The notes under the pieces: generated by a model | What the model was told of the DNA's origin: nothing | Seen by the model: only the letters and a program-made list of their open reading frames with translations | Database searches by the model: none | From: Polyporus tsugae | Taxonomy: Eukaryota > Basidiomycota > Agaricomycetes > Polyporales > Polyporaceae | Direction: 5' to 3' | Assembly (NCBI GenBank): GCA_024305745.1 | Contig: JAHRBS010000008.1 | Coordinates: forward strand, 1,116,001-1,180,000 | Length of the DNA stretch: 64,000 nt | Shown here: one piece after another, positions 22,515 to 33,528 of the stretch | Numbering within the stretch: position 1 is the stretch's first letter | How the letters are laid out: every line of letters starts with the position of its first letter | Position numbers and translations under genes: made by a program

Positions 22515-22971
22515 CAAGTGTAGTGTATGAGAGTGTCCTTGGTCTGAACAGGCGATGGCACGAGCTGGGGAGTCGGGACGTTGACCCTGCAGATCGCAGC
22601 TCCGTATACTGGCAGCTTTTATACTTGGGTGCACAAAGCCGACTTGCTCGAGCTTGCTCGTTGAAATATTACGAAAGACCTTGGATCGCAGTTTGCGGAC
22701 TCCAGACTCCTCCAAGAACGCTGATCATGTTCTCCCGCCCTGAAACATATGACTCGTTTTAAGTATAATCGCCCCAGATCGTCATGAAGTATCATTGATA
22801 GAAGTTGAACATTTCTCTGCGAGAAGCGTGATTACGTGAACAGGACGGTGATTCCGAACTGTCATTCCCAATAGGTCTAGCGACAGTGCACAGGATGAAA
22901 CACTAGTCCTCAGAAGCTTGTCCACCGTGGAAGACTGCTCTATGCGGCCAGCGCGGAGCACGGAGATAGCA

Positions 22972-24383
22972 CTAAATCTGTGGATACCCTCTGTACCCTG
23001 CGTTGGCGACGCCTCGGCCGAGTGGGAACGGGACGGAGTGCCCGTGACCGCCACTCGAGTCACTAGAAACGGAAGACACGCCCTGCACGTCCATGCGAGC
23101 GGGATATGTGCGAGGATCGGCAATGTCCTACAACCAACTATGTGTGGGCAACCATGACACACTCCGCGGGAAGGAGAAGAACTCACGTATAGCAGCCCCG
23201 CGTTTGGACCCTTCATGGTGAGCCCGGGTCCATCCCAGAACTCGCTGACGGCCGGGGCTCGTTGTTCGTGCGCGTTTAGCCGCGCGCTCCGAGTGCGCTT
23301 GCGATGGCGAAGGACGATGAAGAGCGCAAGCGTTCCGATAAGCAGCAGGCCCAGTATCCCGCCGACGATACCGCCTACGAGGGGCGCGTCATTGCTTCCG
23401 TGCGCTGAAGAGCTTGTGGTGCTAGCACCACTTGTCGCGTTCATCAAAGAAGTCGTGGTCGATGGAACGGTAGAGGAAGCGGTTGACGGCGGTGAAGGGG
23501 GCGTGCTGCCTGAGGATGAAGCGCTTGCAGATGCTGACGAGGACGCGATGTCGGTCAGGTCGGGCAGATCTTCATATCACGTTGTCAGTAAGGGAGGTGA
23601 ATGAACGCTGGCAAACAGAACGGCTCACTTTGTTCCGCCAAAGCCTTAGCGGCTTCAACATCAAACGTGCTGTTTCGCTGAGTCTTGAAGTGAGCCCTGA
23701 GGACCAAATGTGAGAGACAGCCGCGTACCGTCACGTCAAGGAATGCCCAAGCAGGTATCGCGGTACCGCCTGGAATCGATTCTGGGTACCTGTAATGTCG
23801 GGGAGGGATAATCAGAACGGCCCCAGGAATAGTACCTCCTAGAGGCACTCACGTCCCGTTGTAGACGTTGGTACAGTTGACTTTATAGGTCGGCCACCTA
23901 GATATTGATAAGCAAGTGGCCACTGAGCGCATATACCAAACTCACGGCTCGATCCCTGCGCCTTGGCAGATACCGCATGCTGCCATGGTCGAGTATAGCA
24001 CTGTATTGCAGTCGCATGGGGTGGAATCGAAGGGATCCTTCGCGGGAGGGCCCTCGTAGACCCAGTTGGTCGGCACTGGGGGAACGAAAGTAGCTAGGAG
24101 CGCAAATATCAGTATTATACAGAAATAGGTCGTGGTGCTTGTCGTACCGTTTCCGGTGCCGTAGCATGGGGTCCACAGCCAGGCGGTGACCAAACATGGG
24201 TTTTGGCCTCTTGAATTGGTCATCTTGGTGTCTTTCAGTACACTATCATATCATGCACGACAATGCTCAACGCACCCAGTCGAATCCCTTGAGACAGACT
24301 GCAGTGGTATTCTGAGCGAATGCGGGCAACAGCCCCACGACGAAGAGGACGAAGAGGGGATACAGTATGGGGGCTTGGGCCAT
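22972..24383 (-). CDS. Single-pass membrane glycoprotein with Cys-containing ectodomain
   Basis: Unrecognised protein, assembled from about 8 exons. MAQAPILYPLFVLFVVGLLP is a signal peptide. The ectodomain has paired cysteines (NPCLVTAWLWTPCYG, STPCDCNTV, ACGICQGAG) and NxT/NxS sites (NGT, NST, NCTN). A Ser/Ala/Thr-rich stalk (DIASSSASASASSSG and a following Pro/Ser/Thr run) leads to one helix (LVGGIVGGILGLLLIGTLAL), then a basic LRHRKRTRSARL stop-transfer and a cytosolic tail ending RGYPQI at 22972. The layout is like the many basidiomycete sensor-like proteins with an EGFR-type juxtamembrane segment. The role is unknown; a surface or wall sensor is a guess. Confidence 0.7.
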
Positions 24384-25804
24384 TGTGAACGGTGTACCTC
24401 AACGAAGCGACATGCGGTCCAACGGGTCGGTACTCCTGCATACAAATAGTCCAGTGAGTTATATTGTGATGATGTCAGGGACAGCGAAACTCACCGACCA
24501 AGTCTGCACGTACATCTTCGACAATCCTAATGGATAGCAGCCTGCGTCTTCTGTGCCTGTGGTTGCCCTCTCGGAGACGGAGGTGATAGATGTGCCCGGT
24601 TTCCTCCCCAAAGAGTCCACAGAGAGAGCAAGATTCGGCCCTATGGCGCACGGCATATTCACCAAGGAAATGATAAATTCGTGTTGTGGTCTTCTAGTCC
24701 CGACGCAGGCATGATATAGGTATGTAAGTAGTACGGTTGAGGAGGCAGGCGCATCGATTAAGGCACATGTGGTTGCGAGACTGCGGCCTAACTGCAGTTG
24801 CCGTTCTCGGTCGAGAAGTTGTGATCTGCAAGGATGTGCACGACATTCGGATCCGCTCCACCAACTTATTCTGCCAAGCGGGGGACGTGTTTGAGAGGGG
24901 AGGGCGGTACAGAACTTAAGCAAAGGGCTCACTGCAACCGTCATGTACCGTGTACGCGTAATTGCGAGAACATGCGTCAATCGCAGATCGACCGCAGCTT
25001 TCACAGGAGGATAGCGGGGCGGTGGTAGAGACAGGCAATGCACGGCTACATCTTCATATATCAGCAACCACTTCTTCCAGCCGCCATTTTTAGAATTCTT
25101 GAGAGGAACGTACAGAACAGCGATACCGTAACTTCACTGGCAGGGCCATCTCCAATTGCAATGCCCGTGTGATCCTTCGCCTAACTCGGATTTGATAACC
25201 CAGCCCTCTTCAGGAGACGTTGACACTGAAGGACGGTGTCAGTAGGTTGCAATCGCTGTAGAGACAGCTCATCGGAGACAGGTGGATAGTTGTTAGGGTG
25301 AGGTAAGTGAGTGAAGAAGCGGATGGAAGGAAAGCAATCGACGTCGAGGACGAGATGCAAGAGGCCGTGGAGAGCGTCTAATCATTAGCAACGATGCTTC
25401 GGCAAATGCCGCGCGCTGGTTCGAATCCCGGGTTCAACTTGAAGCGTACCATCAGCGACAACGTTAACATATACGGTGCACTCCTTTCAGCATATCACCA
25501 GCAAGGTTAGTGTCCTGTTTTATTGCCCTAAACAACTGTTTTATCAGGAGGTCTAGCTCTACGCCCGATGAGTTATTCAACGCACGGGTCCTAGTCTTAG
25601 GTGCTGCCCTGCTCTTGGGAGTTCGTCAAGCGTACCGTGCACCGGGGTTGAAAATCGTTTGGGACGTTGATCCCTCCACCAATATATGCACCCCGAAGTA
25701 CGCCTAGGTACAGCTTTATAAGTTCGGTGCTGCCACAGTTCTATCTGTACACATGTACATCGCATAGTCATAGTACAATTGTCGGCGTTGATTGCTTGCG
25801 TTGT
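24384..25804. other. Intergenic region, no recognised gene
   Basis: 1.4 kb upstream of the membrane glycoprotein gene. A 202-codon minus-strand frame (24459-25067) is open but has no recognisable domain, signal peptide or matching exons; it is not annotated as a gene. Confidence 0.4.
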
Positions 25805-27210
25805 TCATTGCGTCTTCGTCAGATACTCTACCCACCACTCCTCAAACGGGTTCCATCCAAGACCCCCGAAACCCTCCATGAGGTCTTCCGTCTCGTGTAC
25901 GTACATCTGCGTATTCTGCGGTCGAGGCGTACCACCCTGTATGCGTTGTTATTGACGTCAGTCGTTTACATACACTGAACAAACGCGCAGTTCGAAGCGG
26001 CAAACCTTGGGAGGCTCGGCATCCGCGACGATGTGCCCGTGCGGCACGCCGAGGATTTTGGCGAAGATCAAGCACATCTCATACTTGGTGAACGGTTCCG
26101 CCGCGCTGTAATGTAGGATTGGGGGGATAGCGCGTAAGGGCGGCAACGCTGGGAAAGCAATTCGACATGGTGCATCGTATTTAAGTCAGGCTCGTATGAA
26201 AAAGAAAATTAATGACGCACTGGTGAGGCGGACGAGGAATTCAGCGATTTCGAGGACGTTAGTGGGGAAGCGCGTTGCAAAGTGGTCCATCTTGTACTCC
26301 TTCCCGCTCTGGTCGGCCACAACATCGAGCAAGATGTTCACGGCGCTATCCTTGTTATTAGGCGCGGGTCCATATCTATTTTCTTTTATCAGCGTGCAAT
26401 CGGGGATGCAGAAAAAGAGGATGTTATACAAGACTGGTACGCGGAGGACGATAGATTGGGCGCCGGAGACACCTAGGACAGCTGTCTCACCATCACGCTT
26501 GGTGATCCCATACAGATTGAGGGGGTTTGGGACGGCCGAAGGTGCGTATGGTGGGGATGTCCCATCGAAGACGTAATCTGCAGGGGTCGAAGGTCGATCA
26601 GCAACCGTGCAGGAATGCGAGTGGAGTGAAGTGACAGACCCGTGGAGATGTACACAAGCTTAAATTTCAGTTTCTTAGAAAGCCTGGCGAGGCTTTCAGG
26701 CACTGAGACGTTGATCTGTTCATGTTAACGATGTTGAGCGAGACACATGGCGAGTCGCAACCGGTGAACTAACCTTCCGCGTAGCTTCTGGATCCTGGAT
26801 GTCTTCCTCGGTCAGGTTTACAGCTTCATTCATTATATCGCACTACCTACCTTCTCGGCTACGTCAGGTCTCCTCTCAGCTGCACAATGGATGACCCCTG
26901 CGAAAATTTGCGCTTTAAGGACAGGGACAGACAGTTTGGAAGGGTGGCATAGGCGCTTACAATTTGGCTTGAACTCGGCGAAGACGTGTTCGGTCGCTTC
27001 AGCATCCACAAGGTCTAGTTGCTTCAGCTCGTCAGTTGGACGCGAATTTGCGAACCCCAAGGTGATAATTCCCGCCGATTTGAATGCAGCATACACAGCG
27101 GAACCCAAAACGCCAGACGCGCCTGCCAATGGGCACGAGTTAGCAGCTCGTCTCTCGACTACTGTTCTGGATTCGTGGAAGTTCTCACCTGTAACGATAA
27201 CGCGTACCAT
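25805..27210 (-). CDS. NAD-dependent epimerase/reductase, MAT2B/RmlD type
   Basis: Short-chain-type sugar-nucleotide reductase fold related to the regulatory beta subunit of methionine adenosyltransferase (MAT2B) and to dTDP-4-dehydrorhamnose reductase. Exons join to give MVRVIVTGASGVLGSAVY (Rossmann glycine motif), VIHCAAERRPDVAEK, LVYISTDYVFDGTSPPY, NLYGITKRDGE (Y-x3-K catalytic pair) and VLYGPAPNNKDSAVN. The C-terminus is GWNPFEEWWVEYLTKTQ. Introns start near 27188, 27000, 26861, 26790, 26665, 26400, 26217 and 26009. All motifs are intact and the size is normal. Likely binds NAD(P)H; whether it pairs with a MAT catalytic subunit cannot be seen here. Confidence 0.85.
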
Positions 27211-27432
27211 TATAACCGACGTGAACAGGGGGAGGGGGATGTGTCCGACTGAGTGGTCGTCGACGACGCTGCGTAGGATTGTACTTACGACTCTGTGCGA
27301 TATATGGTGTGTGGGAAACTGAACAGGCGCCTAATGGGCCGGGCCGGGTGGGTGACGTCATAGACCGCAGCTAAGAGGAGACAGGAGAAGTTGGAGAACG
27401 CAGCCTAACATCACTTTGTCCTACCCACCATT

Positions 27433-27796
27433 ATGTCTTCCACTCACCAAGACAAATTCTCCTTCGGCACCCAGTCACCGCCGTGCGTCGACGAGGAACC
27501 CATGGGCGTATGCTCTATCCGCGGCGACAAGCCGAAGTCCGTCCCAGACAGGGAGCAAAGGGCAGGTATGTATCGAAATTCCTTGTCAAACGATCTCTCC
27601 CTGATTCGTTCCGTCCGAAACGAAGATTACTTCAAGAACGACTGGACAAAGGACCCCAACGCTGCTGCTAGTGCAGCCGCCGAGGGCACTGAAAAGGTGA
27701 ACCGCAGATCTAAAGCTGGCCCTCTCCATTGCCGATGGCTGATATAGTCTTTCACCCTCGTAGGTCCAGAAAGAGCAGAAGATAAAGACCGATTGA
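27433..27796 (+). CDS. Small hydrophilic protein of unknown function
   Basis: Three exons (27433-27565, 27626-27696, 27764-27796) join through clean GTATGT/AAG and GTGAAC/TAG introns into a 78-residue frame. The product is charged and has no signal peptide or helix of the membrane type. Recognisable stretches are FSFGTQSPPCVDEEPMGVC, GDKPKSVPDREQRADYF and an Ala-rich segment before EGTEKVQKEQKIKTD. Precise splicing over a tiny coding sequence argues that it is real. It starts about 220 bases from the divergent MAT2B-like gene, sharing its promoter region. No family recognised. Confidence 0.6.
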
Positions 27797-27991
27797 AGCC
27801 GCGAGAAATGAAGCCCCGACGCAAACCTAGCGGCTGATTGTACCATAGTCTTCGTATGACTATCCATCTGTTCTCAAATGTGGCCCGATCACGTGGGATT
27901 GCTCATCGTACATTTACGCGACAACTAAAGAGCACCAAGGTTCGTCATTACGGCGCAGTGCAGGTAAAGTCAAGCTATACGGATTGAGCAA

Positions 27992-29830
27992 TCAGCCAAT
28001 ATTCGCGACAGTTCTGGGGTCGAACAAACGCACCTCGGACGTGCTCGCAATGTTCTTGCAAATGTATGTCGCCGGTCCATCCTTAGAAGTGAGGTTCGTG
28101 CCCGTCGCAGTGATGTCCTCGCATGTGTCGGAGCATTCGAGGCTGACCACAACACTCCCCTCCTTGCCAGAAGACGTACCAGTAACATTGATGTCTGTAG
28201 CAGCGAGTTGGTTGCTCGATTAGATTAGTGCGTTCGGTGGTTTCAAGGCAAAGGAACGCACAATGGACGTCCGAAATTGTGAGTTTACTGGGGTACAGGG
28301 CGCATATATCTGCGGTAGTGGAGTAGCACTGGTCGATGAGGATCGGGTTGTCCGCGCTTGAGACTGTGCGCGAGGTCAAAACGTCGTTTCAATGTTTTAC
28401 GGTTGTGTAACGTACCAAAGAAGTCCTTGAAAGTGATATTCTTCACGTATCCATCACCTCCACCGACAGTGCTGGCTGGGATGACCGTTACACATCCACA
28501 CTCGAGAAATGTTCAGATAACGTACTCGGGGAGGGGTTCCCGCCGAAGACCTTGATACGCGCGCCGTTTTGCGCATTCAGCATGGTGATATTCGTGACGG
28601 AGACATTCGCGACAATGTCCGTCTCTCCGGCGTACTGGCCAAGACTGCCAACAGAGACACCATGCGAGCCGTTACACCACATGTTCGCCACCACGATGTT
28701 CGTGCTGTTCGGCTTGAACGCTATCAGCCCGCACCAATGTCGATGAGATTCAGGGAGACAAGAAGAGAGAAGTGAAGGCGCACGTACAGACGCAATCATC
28801 GTCGTTGATGACGACGGAGTCACAGATTGTCACAAAGGAGGAGCGGTAGATGTCCCAGCCGTCCGAATTTGCGGTCGGACTGCTCGAATACGAAGCGGAA
28901 CGGATGCTGGATGATTGTTGTCAGTACACGAGGACTTGAGCATGCAGAAGGGCATGCGTACTTGATATTCTTGTAGGTCACGTTTGTGCTTTGGTACACA
29001 AACTAGATATATGCACCGGATTATAGCAAACTGGGTACACTGGTAACGTATTTGCTTACGTTGTTCTGCGAATACACCATCAGACCTCCGGACGGCGTGA
29101 GCTCAGGACATAACAGACCTAACTCACCCAGAACGGAGAGCCAATTTGCCTGAGGTTCTCCACAACAACATTCGTCGCGTTCCCAATGGTGAGCGGAATG
29201 GGTCGCGCGAAGGTGGTGGATGACCCTCCCGCGGTGCCGGAATCCTATTTTTGTGTGGACGTCAGATGGTGTACGAACCATATGGCAGTGGGAAAGGACC
29301 GCGTACGTGAGTGTTGTTGAATGTATCCCACCAAACCTGGCCGTTGCCGTCAAGCGTTCCGCCACCGTACAGGTGAATGTTGTTTCCAGAGAGGAACCAG
29401 AAAGTTGTTCTACGTCCAGGTTAGAATGTGATGAGCGGCTGAGGGGGGAGCGAGAGGCACTGACGCGTTTTGGTACGTGAGATATAGACTTTGGGGAGAC
29501 CACTTTGCAATGTCGGGCGTGTATTGCACTGAGAGGAAACGTTAGCACGCGAGCGACAGGGTAGCACTGGCGGTACTCACCGGTACCACTCAGCTCAATC
29601 TCGACGTTCTCCAAGTCCTTCGTCAACAGCAAAGTGTCGACGACATAGTACTTGTCGAGGACGATCTTGGCGTTCTTCCAACACTCCTTGAACGCGGCGA
29701 GGATAGCAGGCCCGTCATCCTCCCCACCACCAATCGCGGGGACCTGGCACGTCTTCTGTGGCCGCGGTGGATTGCCATGTGCGAACGCGAACGCGCCGAG
29801 AGAAAGAAGTCTAAGCAACTTGGCGTGCAT
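27992..29830 (-). CDS. Secreted GH28 exo-polygalacturonase
   Basis: Glycoside hydrolase family 28 pectinase. [19 protein letters not shown] is a signal peptide. About ten small exons encode the right-handed beta-helix with the family motifs in order: [11 protein letters not shown] (N-T/S-D), NDDDC (DD), [12 protein letters not shown] (G-H-G) and ARIKVFGG (R-I-K). Early segments [14 protein letters not shown] and [16 protein letters not shown] fit the exo-acting subgroup. Several NxT/NxS sites are present. The C-terminus contains DTCEDI with paired cysteines and ends near 27992. It would release galacturonic acid from pectin outside the cell. Exact exon borders near 28200-28450 are less certain. 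Confidence 0.9.
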
Positions 29831-30315
29831 TTTCAGCTCGTCGTCCGAACCGCGTAGAACCGAAATCGAGCAAGTGAGAGATGTACGGTGGACCGTCGCG
29901 CGATGCGATCGCCCAAGCTCGCCTCTTCCACTTCTTATGTTCGCCGACGAGCATCACGAGGGTCGCATCAGGAACATACCACCCAAACCCGGAGCTCCCG
30001 ACGGCCCGGTCTCTAGCCACAGCGTGCAATTGTCCGACGAAGAATGCGCGGCTCCTGTGTGCAGGATTGTCATCGCGGGGAGTGGAGGTCAGGAGACAGT
30101 GAACACGCACCGACGGCCGTCCGAGTCGACGCGTTTCATCACGTGCACCGTTCCTGCTGAAAGGACCCCGACACGGATACCCCGAAAGGGAACGGAAGCC
30201 CTCGGACACTGTTGTGAGGATCGCGCCGAGGAGAGACGCGTGGGTGGCGGCAACGTCGTCCAAACTCTCCGTTCGACGTCCACCGCGTCCCCGCCGTCGA
30301 CGCTTCCAGCTGATC

Positions 30316-30922
30316 ATGGCTGGCCTTCAGGGTTTTGTCGACCGTGAGTTTTCTTCCTGCAGTCAATACCGAGGAACCTGAGCCTCGTGTACTCACTCGA
30401 GGTCTCCGCCACAGACAGAGTCCTCCTCATCCTGCAGGATGGCAGAGCGATTGTGGTGCGTTGTACTTTTTTCTTGCTGTGGAGGGACGCTGAATCCACG
30501 CTGTTTTTTTTCATGCGGTCGTTCGTGCTAAACGTATCTCCGGATTGGTTGTACCATCTGGCGTTCACCGGACTCCTGACATTCCGTCGCCGGACATACG
30601 CCTTTGCAGGGTTTGATGGCGGGGTTCGATCAAAAGTCCAACGTTGTCTTGTCGGAGAGCAGGGAGCGCGTATACAGCATGGAGGAGGGCGTGGAGGAAA
30701 TCCCGCTGGGACTGTACCTCGTGAAGGGCGATCAAATGTGAGTCCTGCTTCCAAGATTTTCCCCTACATCCCCCTTCCCTGCTCTCTTCATATTATTCGG
30801 AGGTCAAGTCCCACGCTGAAGCTGGACCCAGAGTGCTCATCGGAGAGCTAGACGAAGCAACCGACAAGGCCGTTGACTTATCGACCATACATGCCGAGCC
30901 GCTGCCCCCAATACGATACTAG
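30316..30922 (+). CDS. LSM8: U6 snRNA-associated Sm-like protein LSm8
   Basis: Four exons (30316-30343, 30415-30455, 30610-30737, 30832-30922) give a 95-residue protein. The Sm1 motif is VLLILQDGRAIVG, followed by LMAGFDQKSNVVL and SRERVYSMEEGVEEIPLG. The Sm2 motif is GDQIVLIGELDE, which is reconstituted exactly across the last intron. The tail ends AEPLPPIRY. LSm8 defines the nuclear LSm2-8 ring that binds the U6 snRNA 3' end in splicing. The start is the ATG of MAGLQGFVD. It is divergently arranged with the GH28 gene 485 bases away. Confidence 0.95.
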
Positions 30923-31843
30923 CGGTGTCAAACGACGCGTCCAATAACGCCACGCCCTATGCTCATGCCTCCTTCCCGCGCCGCGAGGCGGCCAACGCCA
31001 TCAATTGTCCGTGTCATGCAACGGCAGCGATCGTGTTGGATCCGTGTCAAGCGCAGACTCCGATGAATGATCGTCGGACAAACGACGGCATTGAGGATCA
31101 GGATATTGGAATGGATGTGAAGGAGCGTTAGGGCGACACCCAAAAGAGATGTTCAAGAGGATGAAGGGAAATAGTGTCCCAGGGCTTCGCCTGTTGGAGG
31201 ATGTAAGCCATCTTAACTTAGTATGAACACCTATGCAATTCTGTGCCGATGTCACAATGTCTGTTCGGACAATGTAGGTCGCAGGTCAAGGGGTTTCCCC
31301 TTTATTACCATTCTAGCTCTATCCAATTTCTGCTATCCGCCTGCATTTCAGGTATGCCCGGCTTCTCGTGACATTCTAACAGACTAACGAATGCACGCCG
31401 AGTTGCCCGGCATGCAGTATTAATGGACTCTTCAGCCACGCCCGAGTGGTGTCATCTTCGTGCCCCCCCCTCGAAGTCGCCGGCTCGCTGCGTCACCTCC
31501 CCCCCTCCCGCAGTTGGAGTTCATTCTCTCGGTAGCACAGCCGGCACCTCCTTGCGTGCATCTCATACACCCCTGGAATCCCGAGTCCGCGACCTCGCGC
31601 GCCGAGTAATGCACATGCGCCACTGTTTCTCCCGAATTGTGGAGATCGAGGATTCGGGAACTTTTCATGCATCACCTCGTTTGACTCGCCGAATGTCCAA
31701 CTGTCGCATTTTAGGTTGCCGGCATTTCACAGGCTCGTCACTATATAATGCGGATCCTGATGATGTTCAAGTTTGTGCGCCCCTCGCCACACCACCCTTT
31801 CCTGCAGCCCCGGGCTTGTCACTCCTTGCAAACCCCTGCCAAG
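30923..31843. other. Intergenic region
   Basis: About 920 bases; holds the promoter of the Rds1-like gene, with a TATA-like TATATAA at 31742-31748, about 100 bases upstream of its ATG. No gene seen. Confidence 0.5.
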
Positions 31844-33059
31844 ATGTTTCGGAAGGCCCTCGTTGTCGTCCTCGCAGCCCTGGCCACCGCCGTCTCAGCT
31901 GGACCCGTCCCCCGGGCCTCAACTGTGACTGGTAGGTAATCCTACCGTTGTCCTCGCATATTTCATGTTCTGGCTATCTCCTCGGGGGTGCATCTGACGT
32001 GCATATTGATTTCAGACGTTCAAGTCTTCCAGTTCGCCCTCACGCTGGAGCACCTCGAGGACGCGTTCTACACCGCCGCCCTCGCCAAGTTCACTGCGAA
32101 GGACTTCGTGGCCGCTGGATACCCCAGCTGGGTCCATGGCCGCTTCGCCCAGATCGCGGGCCACGAGAGAACGCACGTCAAGTTTCTCACGGAGATCCTC
32201 GGCCCCGACGCTGTGCCACCCTGCACATACGACTTGTGAGCATTCCCATTTTGCATGTCCCGGCCTCCTATGGTGTGAGGAGGCCGGCGAGAAATGCATT
32301 CATTGACGCGACTGAGAATGCAGCGGCAACACGTTGGATAACCCGACGTCATTCGCCAAGCAATCGCGTGTCTTTGAGACGGTCGGCACGTCTGCGTACC
32401 TCGGAGGTACGGCCGTCCTTCAAGACAAGACGCATGTGACCGAGGCTGGGGTGCGTGCGTCCGTGCCCGTCGTCCTGCCGTCGCTGATCTTGATGCTGTC
32501 GGATACAGTCCATCCTCGCCGTCGAGATCAGCCAGGCCGGCTGGGTGAGCTCGTCTGTCCTCAAGCAGCAGCCGTGGAATGGGCCGTTCACGATTCCGCT
32601 CACCCCTAGTGGGGTTTACTCCCTTGCGCGTACGCCGCTGTCACTCCTGCTCGCATGGAAGCGCTCACTCATGGGTTATGCTTTTGGCAAACAGGATCCT
32701 TCATCAATTCGTGCCCTTTAAACTATCCCGAGCTCCCCGTCAAGCCTCTTCCAAGCCTCTCCATCTCGAACCCAGCGCCGCAGCACGGCGAGTCCGTCAA
32801 GTTCTCGTTCCCTGAGGAGAATTTCAACGACGGGAAGCAGTACTACGCTGCGTGGCTCGACGGGCTCACCGTGACGTACACGGAGATCGCGTCGGACGGG
32901 TCGACGAAGGTGCCTGAGGGCTTGCTGGGCATCATCTACGTTGCCACGGTCTCGTCGAAGGAGACGCCGAGCGATGATAACCTGGTCAGCGGGTTCGCGC
33001 TCATCGCGTTCGACTTCGATTCCTCCGTGGACGACTCGAAGGCGGGATCCCCTGTGTAA
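31844..33059 (+). CDS. Rds1-type secreted ferritin-like protein
   Basis: Ferritin-like fold protein of the fungal Rds1/stress-response family. MFRKALVVVLAALATAVSA is a signal peptide. The first helix pair reads FALTLEHLEDAFYTAAL, then GHERTHVKFLTEILG, giving the E-x6-Y and E-x-x-H metal-type residues. FETVGTSAYLGGT, ILAVEISQAGW and SVLKQQPWNGPF complete the domain. A C-terminal beta-rich part starts at INSCPLNYPELPVKPLPSL and ends DSKAGSPV. Introns start near 31932, 32236, 32448 and 32632. Extracellular; iron binding is a family property that was not demonstrated here. Confidence 0.85.
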
Positions 33060-33528
33060 AATGTGTGCGGGAAGCCCGGACGATGAACTGTGACGTGTTT
33101 GTTTGTCTACCTGGCCGCTGAGTTACGGATTGCAGATACGCGCCGTGGTACGGATAGTGATCATTACAGCATACTGATACCTGTGAAGCCTCACCCTAAC
33201 GCCCCGTCATGGTGGACGATGGAGTTGCATACATAGGTTGATAGGACCCCATAAAATCGTTGTGTTTAGGACAAGAAATGATAGATAGATGATAGTGCGG
33301 AAGCAGAGGGACGTTATGATCTTATGCCTGAGTATAAGCTCAGACTCGTACTGCCAGGAGACAGCGATGAACGTCGATGGGACTGTCCCAATTGAGTAAA
33401 CGAAGCGCCCATCCGGCATGACCGAGCTCCGAATCCAGTTAATATTATCCCACCTGTTCCTCCCCAGTGTCCATCTCGACGTCCTTAGACTCCCTAGGCC
33501 TCCCTTCTTACTCCTCTCTGTTGCTGGA

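Noticed and set aside
24459..25067. 202-codon open frame on the minus strand
   Set aside because: No domain, signal peptide, codon pattern or splice partner; may be chance in a GC-rich region or 5' UTR of the membrane glycoprotein gene.
25378..25450. tRNA-like box B (GGTTCGAATCC) near 25420-25430
   Set aside because: The T stem pairs poorly, no box A or cloverleaf could be drawn upstream, and no acceptor stem closes it.
29652..30347. 231-codon plus-strand frame
   Set aside because: Antisense to the first GH28 exon and running through the shared promoter into LSM8 exon 1; composition is shadow-like.
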